In this document: piece after piece, positions 11,401-22,750 of the stretch | Position numbering within the stretch: position 1 is the first letter of the stretch | Layout: every line of letters begins with the position of its first letter | Made by a program: the position numbers and the translations under genes | NCBI GenBank assembly: GCA_022495995.1 | Contig: JAFEMH010006959.1 | Location: 1 to 64,000 of the forward strand | DNA length: 64,000 nucleotides | Origin: Adenophora triphylla var. japonica | Lineage: Eukaryota; Streptophyta; Magnoliopsida; Asterales; Campanulaceae | Reading direction: 5' to 3' | The notes under the pieces: generated by a model | Seen by the model: only the letters and a program-made list of their open reading frames with translations | Database searches by the model: none | What the model was told of the DNA's origin: nothing

Positions 11401-12110
11401 GGAGACTGACACCTCCAGCCTGACAAATATCAAGGCACAAGACGCCTCCAGCGCTCAACGACAACTCGAGCTTTGGCCCTCAAAAGAGGTCAAAGTCATC
11501 TTCCCAACGAGAAAAGGGCCCCTACAAGGTCATGCATCCCGGCAATTCAAGCACGGCGGTCGGATGTAAGCCCGAACTTCGCCCACTTCAACGGCGGCCT
11601 GGCGCGGCCATCAAAGTAAGCCCGAGCTCCTCCCCGACAAGTCGAAGGGAAGTCATGCGGGCGCATATCCCCAACACCGACCATCATCCTTGCCCGCTCC
11701 AGCGGCAAAACAAGCACGCGAAGGAGCCTGACACCTCCGAGTACAAGTCCCCCAAGGCACGAAGCGCCTCCCAAAACGCCAAATGGTGAAGCAACCATCG
11801 GCCATCATCCTTGCCCAGCTCAACGGCGGCTCAAGCGCAGGCCGGTCGTCGTAAGTCCGACCTTCTACATCAACATGCAAAAACACAAATGGCATCTACG
11901 CCTCTCGAATCACAAGGCAGCCACGCCTCCACACCTGCGGCTAGAAGACGATTCAAAGTCCTCCAGCGTGGCACCAACCGCCGCCAGATGACAATTCAAA
12001 GTCCTCCAGTGTGGCACCAACCGCAATCAGAAGACGATTCAAGTCCTCACAACTATCTCCGGCCCGGAAGGCCCTAAACCACCCGATTAGGAAAATCGTA
12101 AAACTTCCAT
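11400..12110. other. Diverged repeat region, no gene recognised
   Basis: Dispersed echoes of the neighbouring 52-bp unit (GCCCACTTCAACGGCGGC, GGCCGTCGTAAGTCCGACC) and two copies of a GATTCAAAGTCCTCCAGYGTGG phrase near 11948-12010. Frames on both strands are open because of GC content; none carries a recognisable motif. Confidence 0.5.
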
Positions 12111-12112
12111 CC

Positions 12113-13650
12113 CAGGACGCCACCACGTCCTTATCACCGACCTATACGGTCACCCAGGACGCCACCACGTCCTTTTCACCGACCTATACGGTCACCCAGG
12201 ACGCCACCACGTCCTTTTCACCGACCTATACGGTCACCCAGGACGCCACCACGTCCTTTTCACCGACCTATCTGACGGTCACCGGGCGCCACCACGTCCT
12301 TATCACCGACCTATATACGGTCACCCACGGGACGCCGCACGTCCTTTTCACCGACCTATACGGTCGCGGGGCGCCGCACGTCCTTATCACCGACTTTATC
12401 ACGGTCGCGGGACGCCGCGCGTCCTTTTCACCGACCTATCACGGTCACCCAGGGCGCCACGCCGCGTCCTTTTCACCGACCTATCACGGTCGCGGGATGC
12501 CACCACGTCCTTATCACCGACCTATCTGGTCACCCGGACGCCGCGCCACGTCCTTATCACCGACTATACGGTCACCAGGGACGCCACGCGTCCTTATCAC
12601 CGACTATACGGTCGCGGGACGCCACCACGTCCTTATCACCGACCTATACGGTCACCCAGGGCGCCGCCACGTCTTATCACCGACCTGCGGTCACCCGACG
12701 CCGCCACGTCCTTATCACCGACCTATACGGTCACCGGGCGCCGCCACGTCCTTTTCACCGACCTATCTGGTCGCCAGGACGCCCGCCACGTCCCTTTTCA
12801 CCCGACCTATACGGTCTCAGACGCCGCACGTCCTTATCACCCGACCTATACTGATGCGCCAGGACGCCACGTCCTTATCACCGACTTTATCTGGTCGCCG
12901 GACGCCACCACGTCCTTATCACCGACTATACGGTCACCCGGGACGCCACCACGTCACTTATCACCGACTATACGGTCACCGGGACGCCGCCCACGTCACT
13001 TATCACCGACTTTATACGGTCACCCGGGGACGCCACCACGTCACTTATCACCGACCTATCACGGTCGCCCCGGGACGCCACCACGTCCTTATCACCGACC
13101 TATACGGTCACCCGGGCGCCGCCACCACGTCCTTATCACCGACTATCACGGTCGCCGGGGCGCCACGCCACGTCCTTATCACCGACCTATACGGTCACCC
13201 GGGGCGCCACCACGTCCTTATCACCGGCTATACGGTCACCAGGACGCCGCGCGTCCTTATCACCCAGGCTATACGGTCGCCCCGGACGCCGCGCGTCCTT
13301 ATCACCGACCTATACGGTCGCGGGACGCCACCACGTCCTTATCACCGACCTATACGGTCACCCGGGACGCCGCGCGTCCTTATCACCGACCTATACGGTC
13401 ACCAGACGCCACCACGTCACTTATCACCGATTTATACGGTCGCACCCGGGACGCCACCACGTCCTTATCACCGACTATGCGGTCACCCGGGACGCCACCA
13501 CGCGTCCTTATCACCGACCTATACGGTCGCCGGGCGCCGCCACGCGTCCTTATCAGCGACCTATGCGGTCGCCCCGGGACACCACCACGTCCTCACCGCG
13601 ACCTCGGCGGTCACACTGACACTCCCAGGCACCACCACGCCCGCATTCAC
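12113..13650. repeat. 42-bp GC-rich tandem array (~36 copies)
   Basis: The unit is CCAGGACGCCACCACGTCCT plus TATCACCGACCTATACGGTCAC, 42 bp at the left edge (starts at 12113 and 12155). Later copies vary between about 38 and 46 bp and swap ACCACGTCC with GCGCGTCC. A 589-codon frame on the plus strand (12011-13780) is the in-frame reading of this array (14-residue TVTQDATTSFSPTY repeats, then scrambled by indels). It is not a credible protein. Each unit contains GACG...CGTC and GACC...GGTC inverted pairs. Confidence 0.92.
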
Positions 13651-13671
13651 AGAACACTCACCCCACACCCG

Positions 13672-13878
13672 AACTACGACCGGGCTTGATTCCCGCCGAG
13701 GATACGTAGGAATCCTATCACGAGGTCCGGCTATTGACCTAAAACGGTCACCCAAAAGGACACCACCACGTCCTCGCTGACCCTCACGGTCACTTCCTCT
13801 CCGGCCACGCGATCCAGTTAGGACCCTTATCTTATCGGCGACCCCACTTCTTTCATAAGTGACGTCGTCGAGGGCTTC
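13672..13878 (+). promoter_or_regulatory. Conserved 3' internal motif and polypurine tract of element 2
   Basis: CGAACTACGACCGGGCTTGA, then GGATACGTAGG, then a CGGCGACCCCACTTCTTTCA stretch that parallels GTCGACCCCACTTGTCTTAC in element 1, then GTCGTCGAGGGCTTC directly before the LTR TG. The tract is less purine-rich than in elements 1 and 3. Confidence 0.6.
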
Positions 13879-15328
13879 TGTAAGTACCCCAACTGGATCA
13901 CTCCCTTTCAAACACACGGGAAACACCGCGAGACTCATCCACGCAGTCTCGGAGACCTCTCTCACTCAAAACCCTCTCAAACCCCCAGCCAAACCGGGGG
14001 AGGAGCCTTTGCGGGATAAAAAGGGACAAAAGGACCTTTTGGGAATTTTCGAAATCGAGAAAAGCAATTAAGGTCCGTACGGACCTCTTTGTTTCAATGA
14101 TTACTAAATCCCCTTAAAGTCCACAATATTCCCTCAAATCCGGAAGAAATGATGACTTCCATGCGAGTTGGTCCGTACGGACCTCTTTGCATGCAAGATG
14201 GTCCGTACGGACCTTATTGCATGGGGGACATCATCATTCAGAATATTCTCCATCATTGCGGATTCCCTCAAATCGAGGAAATCCAAAATTCTGGATAACC
14301 AAGAAGGTCCGTACGGACCTCTTTGCTCCGAAATTTTTACTATAAATAGGGCTTCCCTCCTCATTTTTCACACCTCCCACTTCTCTCTTCCTCCCTAAGC
14401 CTTAGCTCCCCTTCTAAGACCTTTCGAGGCATTCCGGCCCCTTCGGATCCTTAGAGGCCTTAGAGCCCCTCGAGGTGCTCAGAAGCCTCTCCGAGCGCTC
14501 CCGAGACGCTCCCGCGCTGCCCGAGGCACTCTCGAGGTACTCTGAGGCCCCTCGTGGTACTCCGAGGCCTTGCCTGGGCTTTCCACGGTGTCCCGGCTCT
14601 TTCCGAGTCAAACCGGCGATCCCAACCTTGCCGAAACTCTGCCCGAATCCAACCAACGATTCCAGCGCACGCCGAACCTCTGCCCGACTGATCCCGACGA
14701 GCCCCACGCACGCCGAACCTCTGCCCAAACGCAGCCTACGGTTTCAACTCACGCCGAAACTCCGTCCGCGGACAACCGGCATCCCGAAGCAATCCGAACG
14801 CTACTCAGGCCTCAAACACTATTCCCCTGCGGAAGACAGACACGAACCAACATTGGTAAGGCTTCCTTCCGATTTTATTTCAATACATTTCAATACAATG
14901 TAGACATCTGATACAGCATGCATTTTTAAAAGCACACACACACACACACAACATTTAAAGGATATTAGGGGTATCCGAAAGACTCGTTTTACGAGGCTAC
15001 TCGGGTGAGCTCTAATATTCTAATATTCTCTTCCCGAGGAGTCATCTGACCTCCGAACTCAAAATCTCATCACACAAAAACAGTTTAAAAAATTATCTTT
15101 AAACTGATGCCCTTTTTCAATGTTTTGGGCTTAATAAAAACGGCGTGGCGACTCTACAAAATGCGAAAGCAAAACGGCGAGACACCTCCAACACGCAACG
15201 CTAAAACGGAATAAGCCGGATCTTAGGGGCGCGATTGTCTTTGCCTCTCGGATCCGGGCGACTTCCCGAACAGCGACGAATGCGAGATGCCGGGGCTCCG
15301 CGCGCGAGCCGGATCCCGGGTAATTTCA
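13879..15328 (+). mobile_element. LTR2 (3' LTR of element 2)
   Basis: Starts TGTAAGTACC after the polypurine tract and ends GGGTAATTTCA at 15328, exactly where similarity to the element 3 LTR begins, so both edges are well placed (1450 bp). The TATA box is TATAAATA at 14341-14348. Four copies of GGTCCGTACGGACC lie in the 270 bp before it. U5 carries TTTTGGGCTTAATA and GGCGTGGCGACTC (15142-15154). A (CA)n run lies near 14933-14950. The LTR apparently inserted into the 3' LTR of element 3; the expected duplication would be CCATT (15329-15333), which cannot be verified. Confidence 0.75.
14072..14319. promoter_or_regulatory. Four GGTCCGTACGGACC palindromes in the LTR2 U3
   Basis: Perfect 14-bp palindromes at 14072-14085, 14170-14183, 14200-14213 and 14306-14319, most followed by TCTTTG. 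The last lies about 20 bp before the TATA box. A dimeric DNA-binding protein is the simplest reader; that is inference. Confidence 0.7.
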
Positions 15329-16369
15329 CCATTTCCTTAGGTTTTGGTTAGTGATCACTAGACATTTTAGTGGTGAATCAACTATACCAAACCATCCTTG
15401 GGGTACATTAGGACTAAGCACTTCATTTGCTTGGGAAGGGGAATTTTATCCTTTGAAAATGGGATTTGGTGCTTGAAAATGGTATTTAGGGTTTTGAAAA
15501 TGCATTTTGCAAGTAAATAAGAACACATTGAAGAAAATGTTGATCCTTGTAGAAGATCATCCATGGAGATGAACTTCCATGGTGATCTTCTTGGATCTAA
15601 GACAAGAAGATAAAATAACTACATTTTGTAGTTTAAAGATGCATGCATGAATGAGAGACTTAGTGTAGGGAGAGGGAGGTTATACCTATCTTCCTTGTGT
15701 CTTGTGTTTGAATGGATTCAAAGGCTTGAATGTGTTTAGGATTTGAAAGTGTTTAGGGTTGATGATTTGAGTTGGTTAAAGAGAAAACAAGTAGATAACA
15801 ATGAAGTCCTCTATGTTTTCTCTCTATTCCTCCTCCTAAAGGGTGATTTGAGCTTGAGTTAGTGTATGTATAAGAGTATGTATGAGAGTGATTTGAAGTG
15901 TTTGTGAGTGAGTGAGATTTGGGAAAGATTGAAGAGAAAATGGTGGCAATTCAAGTGAATTCCCCTTGTTTTCTCCCTATATTTCGCCGAGTTTCGTTCT
16001 TTGTGATCAAATTGTGTTGTTTTAAGCGAGAGAGGAGGGTTCAATTTATAACCCCCTGTGAACATCAATCATATCCGCGCGGAGGTCCTTGTAAACGTGC
16101 ACAGTGCATTAAATCTTGCTCCGGGCTTTAAACAGGAAGAATATTATTCAAAAATTTCCAAAGCAGTTTGTTTTTCAACTTGCCTAATTCGGATTTTTCC
16201 AATTTCTTTTACTTTTTGAGATTCTTTTCTTGGTTTAACTTTAAATGGCAATGCCCACTTTACCCTTGCTTTGTTAGAAAGGTTAGGGTTTGTTAGAAAT
16301 GTTAGAAATGTTAAAACTCTCGTTAATTTTCTAACGAAAGTACTAACGACTCAAATTGGAGCACTTACG
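15329..16369 (-). mobile_element. 3' LTR of element 3, truncated
   Basis: It matches 29063-30100 nearly base for base. The outer 810 bp (counterpart of 28253-29062, including U5) are absent; the break coincides with the end of LTR2. On the minus strand the first bases are CGTAAGTGCTCC, where the other copy has TGTAAGTGCTCC, so the terminal T is mutated. Confidence 0.85.
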
Positions 16370-16535
16370 GTAGCCCCTCGGCGACGGTGCTTTCGAAGGA
16401 AGCGGGATCGTCGATAAGAGTAAGGCTCCATATTTGGCGGGATGATCAGTGATCGAGTGGCTGGACCTAATGATAGGCTACCTACGTATCCCTAGTGAGA
16501 ATCAAGCCGGTAGTAGTTCGGGTCTTTCGACTATC
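16370..16535 (-). promoter_or_regulatory. Polypurine tract and first conserved motif of element 3
   Basis: Read on the minus strand: CGAACTACTACCGGCTTGAT, GGATACGTAGGTAGCC and TATCATTAGGTCC, ending in GTCGCCGAGGGGCTAC just before the LTR. This equals the element 1 tract. The same motif block recurs at about 16715-16770 and 17597-17655, and in weaker form at 22140-22195. Confidence 0.7.
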
Positions 16536-16799
16536 TTTAGTTGTCGACCACTGGAGTGATTTGTTTTAGGATGTCAACTTTGGCGAGCGAGTTCTACGAT
16601 CGATTCTTTGAAAGAAACTTCTGCTGGGATAAGAAATGACCCTCTTCGGTCGATGGCTAGGGTTGTATATCCGCTCTGCTTTGGGGATAGGAATGACCAT
16701 TTTGGTGCAGTGGTGAACCTAATGATAGGCTACCTACGTATCCTTAAGAGGAATCAAGCCGGCCGTAGTTCGGGTCTTTCGACTATCTTTAGTCGTCGA

Positions 16800-17192
16800 C
16801 CCTCTTGTTTTAGGAAAGTCATCCTAAGATTTGACTATTTTGGGAAGTCACCCTATGGTCGACTATTTTTGGGAAGTCACCCTATGATGGACTATTTTTG
16901 GGAAGTCACCCTAAGGTTTTGACTGTTTTGGGGAAGTCGCCCTATGATCCAATTTGTTTTTGGGAAGTCACCCTAAGGTCGACTATTTTTGGGAAGTCGC
17001 CCTATGGTTTGACTATTTTTGGGAAGTCGCCCTATTACTTGACTATTTTTGGGAAGTCGCCCTACGGTTTTGACTATTTTTGGGAAGTCGCCCTATGGTT
17101 TGACTATTTTTGGGAAGTCGCCCTAAGGTTTTGACTGTTTTGGGGAAGTCACCCTATGGTTTGACTATTTTTGGGAAGTCACCCTAAGGGAT
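16800..17192. repeat. ~30-bp array (TTTGACTATTTTTGGGAAGT...)
   Basis: About 13 copies of TTTGACTATTTTTGGGAAGT followed by CGCCCTATGG or CACCCTAAGG, in the 3' region of element 3. Length varies by 1-3 bp between copies. Confidence 0.92.
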
Positions 17193-17214
17193 GATTGCGA
17201 TTTATCGCTTTCCT

Positions 17215-17515
17215 CGTGTTGTGTGTGATAGCGTTTTAGGTGCCTCAAACCTTGATGATGGCGTCTTAGGTGCCTCGAACCTCGGTGATGGCATCTCAGG
17301 TGCCTCGAGCCTTGATGATGGCGTCTTAGGTGCCTCGAACCTTGATGATGGCGTCTTAGGTGCCTCGAACCTCGACGATGGCGTCTTAGGTGCCTCGAAC
17401 CTTGATGATGGCGTCTTAGGTGCCTCAAACCTTGATGATGGCGTCTCAGGTGCCTCGAACCTTGATGATGGCATCTCAGGTGCCTTGAACCTTGATGATG
17501 GCGTTTTAGGATAGA
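17215..17515. repeat. 30-bp array (GGCGTCTTAGGTGCCTCGAA...)
   Basis: Ten copies of a 30-bp unit, GGCGTCTTAGGTGCCTCGAA plus CCTTGATGAT, nearly perfect and adjacent to the preceding array but unrelated to it. The in-frame peptide ASNLDDGVLG and its antisense partners are artefacts of a period divisible by three. Confidence 0.95.
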
Positions 17516-17519
17516 TGGT

Positions 17520-18000
17520 CCTCTAGTGGACTTCATTTGAAGGGATCGGTTTTACGTCTGCTGTCGAAGGAAAGGATGACCGTGCTGGTCGAGTGGCTGG
17601 ACCTAATGATAGGCTACCTACGTATCCTTAAGAGGGAATCAAGCCGGTCGTAGTTCAAAAATAGCTGGGGATGGTCTTTGATGGTTTGACAGTATTTGAG
17701 GTTTGACTATTTTTTTGGGAAGTCGCCCTAAGATTTGATGATAATGTTCTTTTAGAAAAGTAGTTGATTAAGATATGCTTTCATACATGTCTTTGTGCTT
17801 ACTGTAGGCGAGGCTACGGGCGATGTTGATGAAGAGTTGTTAGGTTGCCGTTCGTGGGACGGTTTACGCCGACGATTTCTTTGTCTTTGGAGGCATTTTG
17901 ACTGAAGGAGGAGTTTGGTTGAGTGCATCTTCTTGGTGATCGTCAAACTTGTAGAGGTTTTGAGCTTGTCTTCACATTGGGACTTCTTGCTTTTTGAGAA
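17520..18000. other. Inter-array spacer in element 3
   Basis: Contains a further copy of the ACGTAGG / GAACTAC motif (about 17597-17655, minus sense) and one stray unit of the GACTATTTTTTTGGGAAGTC repeat at 17704-17730. No gene is recognised. Confidence 0.55.
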
Positions 18001-18340
18001 CTTGGTGTCTCTAATCGCATTGTATTTGAGAACTTGGCGTCCTTGACCGATTGTATTTGGAGAGCTTGGCGTCTCGGCCGGATTGTATTGGAGAACTTGG
18101 CGTCCTTGACCTGATTGTATTGGAGAGCTTGGCGTCTCGGCCCATTGTATTGGAGAACTTGGCGTCTCGACCGAATTGTATTGGAGAACTTGGCGTCCAC
18201 GACCGAATTGTATTGGAGAGCTTGGCGTCTCGACCGGATTGTATTGGAGAACTTGGCGTCTCGACCGGGTGTATTGGAGAACTTGGCGTCACGGCCGAAT
18301 TGTATTGGAGAGCTTGGCGTCTCGACCGATTTGTAGACAC
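18000..18340. repeat. ~31-bp array (TTGGAGAACTTGGCGTCTCG...)
   Basis: About eleven copies of TATTGGAGAACTTGGCGTCT followed by CGACCGAATTG, with CTTGACC and CGGCC variants. It is the third unrelated array in a row upstream of the element 3 polypurine tract. Confidence 0.93.
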
Positions 18341-20220
18341 CGGAGGCGGTCTTCATATGTTTGTGGATGTTGGGGGCCCTGTTTTCATCCATTTGAGGTC
18401 GTCTTTGGTGAAGATCATCCTTGCCGAAAAGGGGGATTACGTTTGAATTCACTGCATTTGTTAGTGAAGAGGAAGATGCATATATGGCATACATGATGGC
18501 GGATGCATGCATAGAACCAAAAATGATTATGAGATGATGCGTTTATTTGCTTTCGAAGATGCACTTGGCCTAAGCTTTTGGCGGGGAAATTACGATTTAT
18601 GATTTTCAATCACTTAGGATTTTTCCTATTGATTCAAGTTTTGTGCATGCTACATGAGCCACAGGGAGATTTTTGTGGAGATGCATGGTGATGAGAGGGG
18701 ATATATGTGTTGTTATTTGTTTGGGACAAGCTTTGAGCTGGTGGGGTGATATCCTTTAGTCGCGGACTGAATTGCATGTTATTGATGAGGTCAATTTTGA
18801 TCTTGGGATGAAGTTGGATTTGAACCACGGGTCTCGATTGAAATTTCTTTTCAGTCTCGGACATTTGAAGCGTCACGACAGGCTCTAGAATCAAAGCATG
18901 TTGACATGAATGAACCCTCTTTTGCTTGGGTTAGTTGTGATTTGATGAAATGCGTATGAGGAGATTCCCAATTCTCAACTTTTGATGATGCGGGGAGTTG
19001 CCATATGCCAAGTTCTAAAGGCGAAACTCCAAGACAGGTTGTTGAGGTGACCGGACCTTTCTTCGAAGATAGGTGTGACTTGATAAAGCCCCATTCCATG
19101 GAAAAGACATGGCGAAAACCACGGAATCTTTCTCTGAATGATTTGATGAAGCCCCGGAGTTTGACAAAGCGTCACTCTGAGAGGTCCGAGTTAAAGGTTT
19201 GGTGACATGCGATGAAGTACCGAGCCAATCGATCAACGTGAGAGCCTTCAAGGTGAAGTTGTCATGAAGGGAGAAACCCATCTTTGATACCGACTATGAA
19301 ACTAGAATCCTCTCTTCGAAGAGTGTCTTCCGTATAGAGCTGTTAGCCATAGTGGCACTTGGCTTGTTCGTGGCTTCAATCATATTCACCCTACTTTTTT
19401 TTTAGGGAATGGATTGTTGATTGTATTGGGTCCTTGGGGTCCCCTTTTCGATCGATTCTCACCTTTGCCCTTTTCGGGAGTCGTGTTGGAGGTGGAAGAA
19501 ACCCGGTATCAAAGCGGGTGCGACAACTCGGCTGGCGATTGTAAGCCCTCTCAAATTTAGCCCCGGAATTGATCATTGCCCGTAGATCCGGATAGGGAAA
19601 TTGCTAAGTGAGGCCCTCGAGATGTGGTTTCGGGCGTGAGCGAAAGATGTCTAGTTGTTCCTCTTCAAAAGGAGGAGTTGCCATCTTGCTTGTAAAAGTC
19701 CACGATGTTCTCGTCGGGGCCATTGCATTGTTGTCTGCAGAGTCAAATCTATTTGCTTCCCACTCCAAGTTAGCTAGTAATCTGGTCCCATGTAGCCACT
19801 GGCCTCGGATTTTAAGCGGAAGAACCATTTTAGAGCACTTTGGACTTCAAAGAGAGCTGAAATAGTCGGCCAGCTGGCGATTGGCGCCCCTTTTGACCTT
19901 CATTGCCAAGGTATACGTGTCCGAGATGGGTTTTCGGGCATGCGGTGCCATCAAAGAGATCCAAATTAGGCATCACGAATTTGTGGGGAACAAAGGAGTC
20001 GGGTTCGTTGGTCGGAAAGCGGACTTCTTAACCGTCAATTCGGCAATCTGTGCTTTCATTTCCTTGTGTCGTTCCACGAACCAAGCCAAATGAGGGTCTT
20101 GTGGTGGAACCATGGCATTCAAACCGGCGGCGAGCTAGAGAGAGGAGCTACCAGCGGCGACGACAGGTGGAGGGAACGGCCGATCTGGGGACATAGGTGA
20201 AATCCTGTCCTTGGCCCGAA
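18340..20220. other. Element 3 internal region without recognised gene
   Basis: Unique-looking sequence with short open frames on both strands. Phrases such as GATGAAGCCCC and GACAAAGCGTC (19080-19170) resemble the GGGGCTTCGCC phrases of element 1 read in reverse, consistent with a shared non-coding ancestry. No domain or splice pattern is recognised. Confidence 0.45.
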
Positions 20221-21267
20221 TCACCGGGGAGCTTGAGTAGGACCACTGGGCAAAGGATAGAACCTCGCGGCTTGTTGTTGATTTTCAACCGGCAAAGAGG
20301 GCGAAGGCGATCTTGATGTAGGCTGGGTAACTCGGATTTCCGGAGTGAGGCCCATAAGTAGGCTTAAGTGCGAGAACTTGTCCACGATTGTTGAATTGCA
20401 TAGGCGAAGGTGCATGACCGAGGGGGCTGCGGTCTGGTGATTCGATGAAAGCTGGGATGGAGGCTTGGTAACCCATCGAAGCTTTGAGTGAGGAATGGAT
20501 TTGTGAAAGGCGTGAGGAGCGGGCGAGCTAGCGTCATTACGAGGAAGGGCTTCGGCTGTTGCCCTAGACCAGGCTGTGGAAGCATTCCAAAGCTGTTCTT
20601 TGCGGAGGCCACGATAGATTGGTTCCAAAGCGAGGTGGGATTCCAATTTCTTTGTGGTATTCGAGGTAACCCCAACCATGAGAAGACATTCCGTGCGATT
20701 TTGCCCCGGCGAGGGCGTGAGCCCGATCGGTCACGTTAGGCTGCATGGGTCCGAGTGAGTACGTATTTGGGGTTTCTTTGTCCCGTTGAGACGGTCATGA
20801 AGGGATCTTATGAGGCTTGTGCGGTGCGGGGATTGGATATCTTGAGCTGGTTCTTTGTCGAGGCATTTCAAGCGATGTATGGCGAAGCTCTGGCGATGCA
20901 TGCCGAAGCTGGCGAGGCATACCAAAGCTTTGTGACATACAGGCGACCCCGGCGCTTTGAGGCATACCATCTTGGCCCAAATCGGACTGAAGTCAATTTG
21001 TTTCTCCAAAGCATCCCAGGTGAGCTGTGAATGTATATCAAACCGAAATTTGAAAGGATGGGCGATTCGCGAGTTGAGAAGAGTGTGAGGAAGGTGGTGG
21101 TAGTGCATGCGGCCAAGATAGGGATGGGGATCCTTTTCCTCTTCTACCGTGAAAGTTCCATCGGGGTTGAGGGCAATCGTCAAACCAAAATTCCTGACAT
21201 CTTCCAAGGACGAACATCGAAACCTCATTACGATTGGCACAAGGAGTTTTATGGACTCGGGTTCCAA
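20221..21267 (-). pseudogene. Second gag N-terminal-like block of element 3
   Basis: Minus-strand frames (178 and 152 residues) include FGLTIALNPDGTFTVEEEKD followed by HPYLG. This parallels CGLAIVHHPNGTFTVDAKIG with NYPPG in the main gag at about 26.57 kb, and more weakly SDKFTIDAKVKWDD at about 24.48 kb. The rest is proline/serine-rich and frameshifted. It looks like a duplicated, decayed gag N-terminus about 5.4 kb downstream of the first. Confidence 0.45.
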
Positions 21268-21269
21268 TA

Positions 21270-22500
21270 TTAGTCATAGGAATATGATGAATTTCTGGTC
21301 TTGGTTAAAATTCCGTCCTCGTCCTTGGACATCAAGAAGCGCACTTGACTAGCCCATGACCAACATGGCGATCAAATCTCATCTTGCTTGGTGGAGCCTT
21401 GAGTACGAAGAGATGTATTTGCGAAGTCTTGATTCGGAAGAAGTGACTTGGCAAAGCCTCGGTCTCATATTTGTGAATTCGACACAATTAGAGAGGCTTC
21501 AACACAGTAGGCCTTTGCAGGCGATGCGAACAGAGACCCAACCCATCTTGTAGCAAAGTGAAGAACCAACGTTCTTGAATTATCATGTAGCAAAAGAGGC
21601 AACCCATCCTTCTATATTTACTTTATTATTTTCTTTATTCAATTAGTCAACCGAAAGAAAAGACAATTTAGAAATGTATACTGCGGGCGTATTTTCGAAA
21701 AGTGGGGACGAATCCCGATTTGTATTATTTGATGGCCTCATTTGACGAAGGCACAAAAGAACTCGCTTTGGGTTTGATTCTTTTGAGAGAGCATAAGAAT
21801 AGAAAGGTTTGTAAAAGTGTATGGAAGCCCCTGGCGACGAGAAAATTAGTGTTTAGCTCTATTTTTCCTATAATGTAGAAAAAGAAGACTTGTCGAGACA
21901 TGCGAAAACATGTTTTATTCAAAATGATCACAAGATTGCTTAAAACCCTTTATTAATGTTCGGGTTATTCAACCCCTAATCTCGATATGAACAAACATTT
22001 TGATTAATCATGAGGAGAAAGTCAAGCGATACCAAGAGTCGAAGTTGGCGAATGGTGAAGAGGGATCGTGTATAGGAGAGGCTATTGGTGAGGCCGGATT
22101 TTACGGGATTTGAATGTGTTTATGACCAGGACCATTTACTGGTTGCCTACGTTCCCCTCATTGTGAGGAGCTCGGGTCGCCGTAGTTCGGGCTTGAAGCT
22201 GTGTTTGGCTTTAGAAAAGGGGTATGAACATTTGTGGTACTTTTGGTGAAAAGGCTCGGATAGGAAGTTTGGATGATAAGGTGCGGGCCTTGAGGTGATT
22301 CCTTGACAAGTCATTTTGAGCGATTCCGTTGCTTCTTGATCGTCGTCCTTCATCGGGGGAGAAAGATTTTGGATGCGGCTTAAGGGCTTATGATATGTTT
22401 TGCCGTTGCTTTAGCGCTCCCTTGTTGTCGACAACTTCCGTTCTTCGGGCTTTAATTTTGCCCATATGTCAAACCTTCTGATCGGCGGTGCTAGGTCCTT
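21270..22500. other. Element 3 spacer related to element 1
   Basis: 21815-21925 matches 4150-4250 of element 1 in reverse complement, including the shared AGAAAAAGAAGACTTGTCGA core. A conserved ACGTAGG / CGAACTACGG motif (minus sense) lies at 22140-22195. No coding signal is seen. Confidence 0.55.
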
Positions 22501-22502
22501 GG

Positions 22503-22750
22503 CCTCATTTTTTTTGAAGCTTTTGTTTTTTTTTTTTGAAGCTTTTTTTTTTTTGAAGCTTTTGTTTTTTTTTTGAAGCTTTTGTTTTTTTTGAAGCTTT
22601 TTTTTTCTTTTTTGAAGCTTTTGTTGTTTTTTTTTTTTTGAAGCTTTTGTTTTTTTTTTGAAGCATTTTTTTCTTTTTTGAAGCTTTTGTTTTTTTTTTG
22701 AAGCTTTTGTTTTTTTTTTTTTTTTTGAAGCTTTTGTTTTTTTTTGAGCA
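22503..22750. repeat. Poly-T / GAAGCTT array
   Basis: About 13 copies of TTTTTTTTTGAAGCTTTTG with variable T-run length. Every unit contains a HindIII-type AAGCTT. On the minus strand it would read as lysine-rich (KASKKK)n, a compositional artefact. Confidence 0.93.

Larger units (their letters stand above)
8965..13878 (+). mobile_element. Tat-like LTR retrotransposon 2, internal 3' part
   Basis: Internal sequence leading to a polypurine tract and LTR2 at 13879. It contains an antisense plant mobile domain pseudogene (8965-10687) and two GC-rich tandem arrays (11008-11400 and 12113-13650), then the CGAACTACGACCGGGCTTGA / GGATACGTAGG motif at 13672-13715. Extra ORFs antisense to the element, between pol and the 3' LTR, have been described for plant Tat-lineage elements, and this layout matches. 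No gag or pol is seen; the 5' part is missing where LTR1 joins at 8964. Assigning the PMD segment to element 2 is an inference. Confidence 0.6.

Noticed and set aside
12011..13780. A 589-codon open frame on the plus strand
   Set aside because: It is the in-frame reading of the 42-bp GC-rich tandem array; the peptide is repeats scrambled by indels, with no domain and no gene context.
1..18340. Regularly spaced repeats as a possible CRISPR array
   Set aside because: Repeats are contiguous without unique spacers of constant length, and the context is plant retroelements.
17165..18512. Overlapping repeat proteins on both strands (ASNLDDGVLG and antisense)
   Set aside because: Artefacts of the 30- and 31-bp arrays; frames are open in several phases.
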